64,000 nucleotides of DNA, from contig NC_044030.1 in NCBI RefSeq assembly GCF_900496995.4, forward strand, positions 83,306,017 through 83,370,016. The letters run 5' to 3'. The notes under the pieces were generated by a model, which was not told the DNA's origin, did no database searches, and worked only from the letters and a program-made list of their open reading frames with translations. Of the stretch, positions 63,850 through 64,000 are shown piece by piece. The stretch comes from Aquila chrysaetos chrysaetos. Lineage: Eukaryota > Chordata > Aves > Accipitriformes > Accipitridae. A program made the position numbers and the translations under genes. Numbering within the stretch: position 1 is the stretch's first letter; each line of letters opens with the position of its first letter.

Positions 63850-64000
63850 GAGAAAGAAAAACATATTGACTATCAGTAGAAAGGGAGACAAGGTGTTGAT
63901 ATTTTTTTTGTGAACTGAGATGTGAAGACATTCATATACTTACACTTGATCTTTGAAATCCTAAACAGCTAAATCCACAGAGTTTTTCCTTCAGCTATAG
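32125..64000 (-). CDS. EPG5: EPG5, ectopic P-granules autophagy protein 5 homologue (3' part, truncated by window)
   Basis: EPG5 is a large, mainly helical cytosolic protein recruited by RAB7 to late endosomes and lysosomes, where it tethers autophagosomes and promotes STX17-SNAP29-VAMP8 assembly; loss in human causes Vici syndrome. Thirty exons between 63812 and 32125 join with perfect phase into about 1,625 residues, against 2,579 in human, so the N-terminal third, including the LC3-interacting motifs, is outside the window. Diagnostic blocks: [135 protein letters not shown] and C-terminal [11 protein letters not shown]. All boundaries are AG/GT and no frame damage is seen. The upstream end continues past 64,000. 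Confidence 0.96.
33616..33730 (-). CDS. EPG5: EPG5 penultimate exon ([15 protein letters not shown]...)
   Basis: 115 nt, one base in, phase 0 out: [32 protein letters not shown]; acceptor ccctatgcaag, donor GTACTG. Confidence 0.94.
34704..34919 (-). CDS. EPG5: EPG5 exon ([15 protein letters not shown]...)
   Basis: 216 nt, one base in and two out: [56 protein letters not shown]; acceptor cacctaaag, donor GTAAGG. Confidence 0.93.
36399..36618 (-). CDS. EPG5: EPG5 exon ([15 protein letters not shown]...)
   Basis: 220 nt, two bases in and two out. [47 protein letters not shown]; donor GTATGA. Confidence 0.95.
37449..37691 (-). CDS. EPG5: EPG5 exon ([15 protein letters not shown]...)
   Basis: 243 nt, two bases in and one out. 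[50 protein letters not shown]; donor GTAGGA. Confidence 0.95.
38437..38610 (+). mobile_element. Old CR1 LINE 3' end in an EPG5 intron
   Basis: Diverged CR1 tail: cactggaaaaacatcgcccaa, cactggacaaagccctgaac, ggaggttggactac, cccttccaaactaa, ctattctgtctg. Plus orientation, so antisense to EPG5. It ends next to a poly-A/poly-G run at 38624-38663. Confidence 0.75.
38624..38663 (+). repeat. Poly-A / poly-G run
   Basis: About ten A, then G8-CA-G7, CGC, then ten A, directly after the CR1 tail. The G-runs could form a quadruplex. Confidence 0.85.
39852..39996 (-). CDS. EPG5: EPG5 exon ([15 protein letters not shown]...)
   Basis: 145 nt, phase 0 in and one base out. [20 protein letters not shown] and VIFNPP; donor GTTTGT. 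Confidence 0.94.
40133..40342 (-). CDS. EPG5: EPG5 exon ([15 protein letters not shown]...)
   Basis: 210 nt, phase 0 to 0. [39 protein letters not shown] and SDSHIHL; acceptor atcttcag, donor GTAAGT. Confidence 0.95.
40343..43136 (-). other. EPG5: Largest EPG5 intron in the window
   Basis: 2.8 kb between exons 43137-43322 and 40133-40342. Contains the hairpin microsatellite; no other exon with fitting phase is required or seen. The remaining EPG5 introns (79 nt to about 2 kb) hold only the elements listed. Confidence 0.6.
42490..42625. repeat. Alternating purine-pyrimidine microsatellite with hairpin
   Basis: TA/CA/TG-rich block in the 2.8-kb EPG5 intron. It contains 17-bp arms 42507-42523 and 42538-42554 that are complementary with one mismatch, around a 14-nt AT-rich loop. 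Confidence 0.85.
43137..43322 (-). CDS. EPG5: EPG5 exon ([15 protein letters not shown]...)
   Basis: 186 nt, phase 0 to 0. [49 protein letters not shown]; donor GTAATT. Confidence 0.94.
44052..44278 (-). CDS. EPG5: EPG5 exon ([15 protein letters not shown]...)
   Basis: 227 nt, two bases in, phase 0 out. [20 protein letters not shown] and [18 protein letters not shown] are diagnostic; acceptor ccttctgtaatcaag, donor GTGAGT. The frame is open further upstream, but phase with the previous exon sets the start here. Confidence 0.94.
45134..45237 (-). CDS. EPG5: EPG5 exon ([15 protein letters not shown]...)
   Basis: 104 nt, one base in and one out: [34 protein letters not shown]; acceptor ttttttaag, donor GTGGGT. 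Confidence 0.92.
46097..46172 (-). CDS. EPG5: EPG5 exon ([15 protein letters not shown]...)
   Basis: 76 nt, two bases in and two out: [20 protein letters not shown] then KEDA; acceptor gttttcttctag, donor GTATAT. Confidence 0.9.
46836..47043 (-). CDS. EPG5: EPG5 exon ([15 protein letters not shown]...)
   Basis: 208 nt, phase 0 in and one base out. [19 protein letters not shown] and [18 protein letters not shown]; donor GTAATG. Confidence 0.94.
47163..47323 (-). CDS. EPG5: EPG5 exon ([15 protein letters not shown]...)
   Basis: 161 nt, two bases in, phase 0 out. [20 protein letters not shown] followed by a Ser/Lys-rich linker and [12 protein letters not shown]; donor GTGGGT. Confidence 0.92.
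48112..48325 (-). CDS. EPG5: EPG5 exon ([15 protein letters not shown]...)
   Basis: 214 nt, phase 0 in and one base out. [35 protein letters not shown] and [15 protein letters not shown]; donor GTGAGT. Confidence 0.94.
49360..49554 (-). CDS. EPG5: EPG5 exon ([15 protein letters not shown]...)
   Basis: 195 nt, phase 0 to 0, 65 codons. [20 protein letters not shown] and [14 protein letters not shown] are recognisable; donor GTAAAG. Confidence 0.95.
50407..50985 (+). mobile_element. Solo LTR of an avian endogenous retrovirus
   Basis: 579 bp beginning TGTCCTGGTTTCAGC and ending GGGGTTAAACCACAACA (TG...CA ends), flanked by acatt / atatt, a 5-bp target duplication with one mismatch. It holds a TATA box (TATATAAA, about 50677), an ATTAAA signal near 50853 and a T/ATT-rich 3' half. 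No gag, pol or env sequence is adjacent, so it is a recombined solo LTR. Plus orientation, antisense within the EPG5 intron 49555-51128. Family not assigned. Confidence 0.85.
51129..51285 (-). CDS. EPG5: EPG5 exon ([15 protein letters not shown]...)
   Basis: 157 nt, one base in, phase 0 out. It contains [37 protein letters not shown]; donor GTGAGT, acceptor ctttttttcag. Confidence 0.95.
51418..51772 (-). mobile_element. CR1 LINE 3' region, minus orientation, in an EPG5 intron
   Basis: Reverse-complement CR1: cacagaatcacagcatcatt at the 3' end, then ctacagctggttgcccagga, aaggctggagactccacaac, ctctctgggcaccctgtg, aaaaaagtgtttcctgatgt, aggctgaacagtcccag. About 350 bp, in the 671-nt intron between EPG5 exons 51957 and 51285. 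Confidence 0.9.
51957..52081 (-). CDS. EPG5: EPG5 exon ([15 protein letters not shown]...)
   Basis: 125 nt, phase 0 in and two bases out. Helical, leucine-rich: [17 protein letters not shown] then [12 protein letters not shown]; donor GTAAAT. Together with the 37-nt exon it makes a 162-nt block that can be skipped without breaking the frame. Confidence 0.85.
52193..52229 (-). CDS. EPG5: EPG5 37-nt exon ([12 protein letters not shown]), inferred by phase
   Basis: Exons on either side do not match in phase and need an intervening exon of length 1 mod 3. This 37-nt piece fits exactly: acceptor gggattcttttag, one base closing Thr, [12 protein letters not shown], donor GTAAAA, phase 0 out. It is too short for ORF-based detection. 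Confidence 0.7.
52851..52993 (-). CDS. EPG5: EPG5 exon ([15 protein letters not shown]...)
   Basis: 143 nt, phase 0 in and two bases out. It contains a likely short coiled coil, [17 protein letters not shown], and ends [12 protein letters not shown]. The donor GTAGGT is followed by an in-frame stop, fixing the boundary. The next exon must therefore start with one base. Confidence 0.9.
53582..53744 (-). CDS. EPG5: EPG5 exon ([15 protein letters not shown]...)
   Basis: 163 nt, one base in, phase 0 out. It contains [19 protein letters not shown] and ends ALLTIQ; acceptor tgcttttcag, donor GTTAGA. Confidence 0.91.
54706..54877 (-). CDS. EPG5: EPG5 exon ([15 protein letters not shown]...)
   Basis: 172 nt, two bases in and two out. 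Proline-rich [20 protein letters not shown] followed by [13 protein letters not shown] and QRHA; donor GTAAGA. The open frame continuing upstream through the 79-nt intron does not match the previous exon's frame, which reaches TAA. Confidence 0.92.
54957..55098 (-). CDS. EPG5: EPG5 exon ([15 protein letters not shown]...)
   Basis: 142 nt, phase 0 in and one base out. Reads [20 protein letters not shown] to FTNPLS; donor GTAAGA. The following intron is only 79 nt. Confidence 0.92.
55498..55518 (+). repeat. Poly-A run
   Basis: About 20 A in the EPG5 intron 55099-56003; no element attached. Confidence 0.85.
56004..56127 (-). CDS. EPG5: EPG5 exon ([15 protein letters not shown]...)
   Basis: 124 nt, one base in, phase 0 out. 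It encodes [20 protein letters not shown] and MQNQQ; donor GTGAAG. Confidence 0.93.
58007..58234 (-). CDS. EPG5: EPG5 exon ([15 protein letters not shown]...)
   Basis: 228 nt, one base in and two out. It includes [27 protein letters not shown], a Ser/Glu-rich linker and [11 protein letters not shown]; donor GTAAAA after a T-run on the plus strand. Confidence 0.93.
58434..58600 (-). CDS. EPG5: EPG5 exon ([15 protein letters not shown]...)
   Basis: 167 nt, phase 0 in and two bases out. It carries [19 protein letters not shown] and [11 protein letters not shown]; donor GTGAGT. Confidence 0.93.
60221..60340 (-). CDS. EPG5: EPG5 exon ([15 protein letters not shown]...)
   Basis: 120 nt, phase 0 to 0, 40 codons ending ALTPDQALK; acceptor ttgtacag, donor GTGAGA. 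Confidence 0.92.
61130..61240 (-). CDS. EPG5: EPG5 exon ([15 protein letters not shown]...)
   Basis: 111 nt, phase 0 to 0, 37 codons from [10 protein letters not shown] to EGNANSSQ; donor GTAAGT. Confidence 0.93.
61766..61963 (-). CDS. EPG5: EPG5 exon ([15 protein letters not shown]...)
   Basis: 198 nt, phase 0 to 0. It contains [19 protein letters not shown] and ends YQQHK. Acceptor taatttggcag, donor GTAAAT. Confidence 0.93.
62807..62951 (-). CDS. EPG5: EPG5 exon ([15 protein letters not shown]...)
   Basis: 145 nt: one base closing Gln, then [19 protein letters not shown] to KLLSSMIQ, donor GTAAGA. Open throughout, phase 2 to 0. Confidence 0.92.
63672..63812 (-). CDS. EPG5: EPG5 exon ([15 protein letters not shown]...)
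   Basis: 141 nt, one base in and two bases out. It encodes [20 protein letters not shown] and on to LLKNE, then donor GTAAGC. The acceptor is preceded by a T-run of about 25 (A-run on the plus strand). An alternative acceptor nine bases inside would begin at KFCAEG. Confidence 0.9.
63817..63845 (+). repeat. Poly-A run (poly-T in EPG5 sense)
   Basis: Uninterrupted A-run just outside the EPG5 exon 63672-63812; on the minus strand it is the polypyrimidine tract of that exon's acceptor. Confidence 0.95.
63944..63960 (-). CDS. EPG5: EPG5 possible 17-nt microexon (tentative)
   Basis: On the minus strand, GAT TTC AAA GAT CAA GT lies between a gctgtttag acceptor and a perfect GTAAGT donor. Its two leftover bases pair with the one base opening the next exon (Val), giving DFKDQ-V-IEKFC. 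An in-frame TAG immediately upstream limits it to 17 nt. It may instead be chance, with the true exon beyond the window. Confidence 0.3.

Noticed and set aside
1..64000. tRNA, rRNA, CRISPR and operon-type features
   Set aside because: No TTCGA-type tRNA arms with a cloverleaf, no rRNA blocks and no spaced direct repeats were seen by eye; the DNA is clearly vertebrate.

Overview
This is a vertebrate, almost certainly avian, nuclear DNA window. Three copies of the chicken-repeat-1 (CR1) LINE with its typical 3' end, an internal CR1 fragment, a bird-type retroviral solo LTR and compact introns all point to a bird. There is no bacterial-style gene organisation; every gene is split by introns, so exons were placed by reading frame, GT/AG boundaries and exact phase matching.

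Layout. (1) Positions 1-17,300 are intergenic. They hold one CR1 3' end, a few short tandem repeats and one coding-like relic (5726-5914) with an in-frame stop. (2) 17,300-17,890 is CpG-rich and lies just upstream of SIGLEC15. (3) SIGLEC15 runs on the plus strand, 18,439-26,576, in five coding exons that join in phase to 307 residues: signal peptide, V-set Ig, C2-set Ig, a transmembrane segment with a buried lysine, and a short YENF tail. (4) 26,577-30,390 separates two convergent genes and holds a CR1 ORF2 fragment. (5) From about 30,390 to the right edge lies the 3' part of EPG5 on the minus strand. Twenty-nine coding exons are supported directly, one 37-nt exon was found by phase logic, and a possible 17-nt microexon sits at the edge. 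The supported exons encode about 1,625 C-terminal residues, ending in [11 protein letters not shown] and a stop. The 5' exons lie beyond position 64,000. EPG5 introns carry an old CR1 (38.4 kb), a minus-strand CR1 (51.4 kb), a 579-bp solo LTR (50.4 kb) and a hairpin-forming microsatellite (42.5 kb).

Biology. SIGLEC15 is a sialic-acid-binding receptor of macrophages and osteoclasts that signals through DAP12. EPG5 is a RAB7 effector that tethers autophagosomes to late endosomes and lysosomes. They are not known to act together; their tail-to-tail order matches human 18q12.3-q21.1 (SLC14A1-SIGLEC15-EPG5-PSTPIP2-ATP5F1A). In birds ATP5F1A (formerly ATP5A1) is sex-linked, so this window is probably Z- (or W-) linked; that is inference from synteny.

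I saw no wholly new system. The best items are an in-frame two-exon cassette (162 nt) in EPG5, a possible 17-nt EPG5 microexon, the glycan-rich avian SIGLEC15 ectodomain, an unidentified coding relic at 5.7-5.9 kb and a palindrome-bearing element in SIGLEC15 intron 1.
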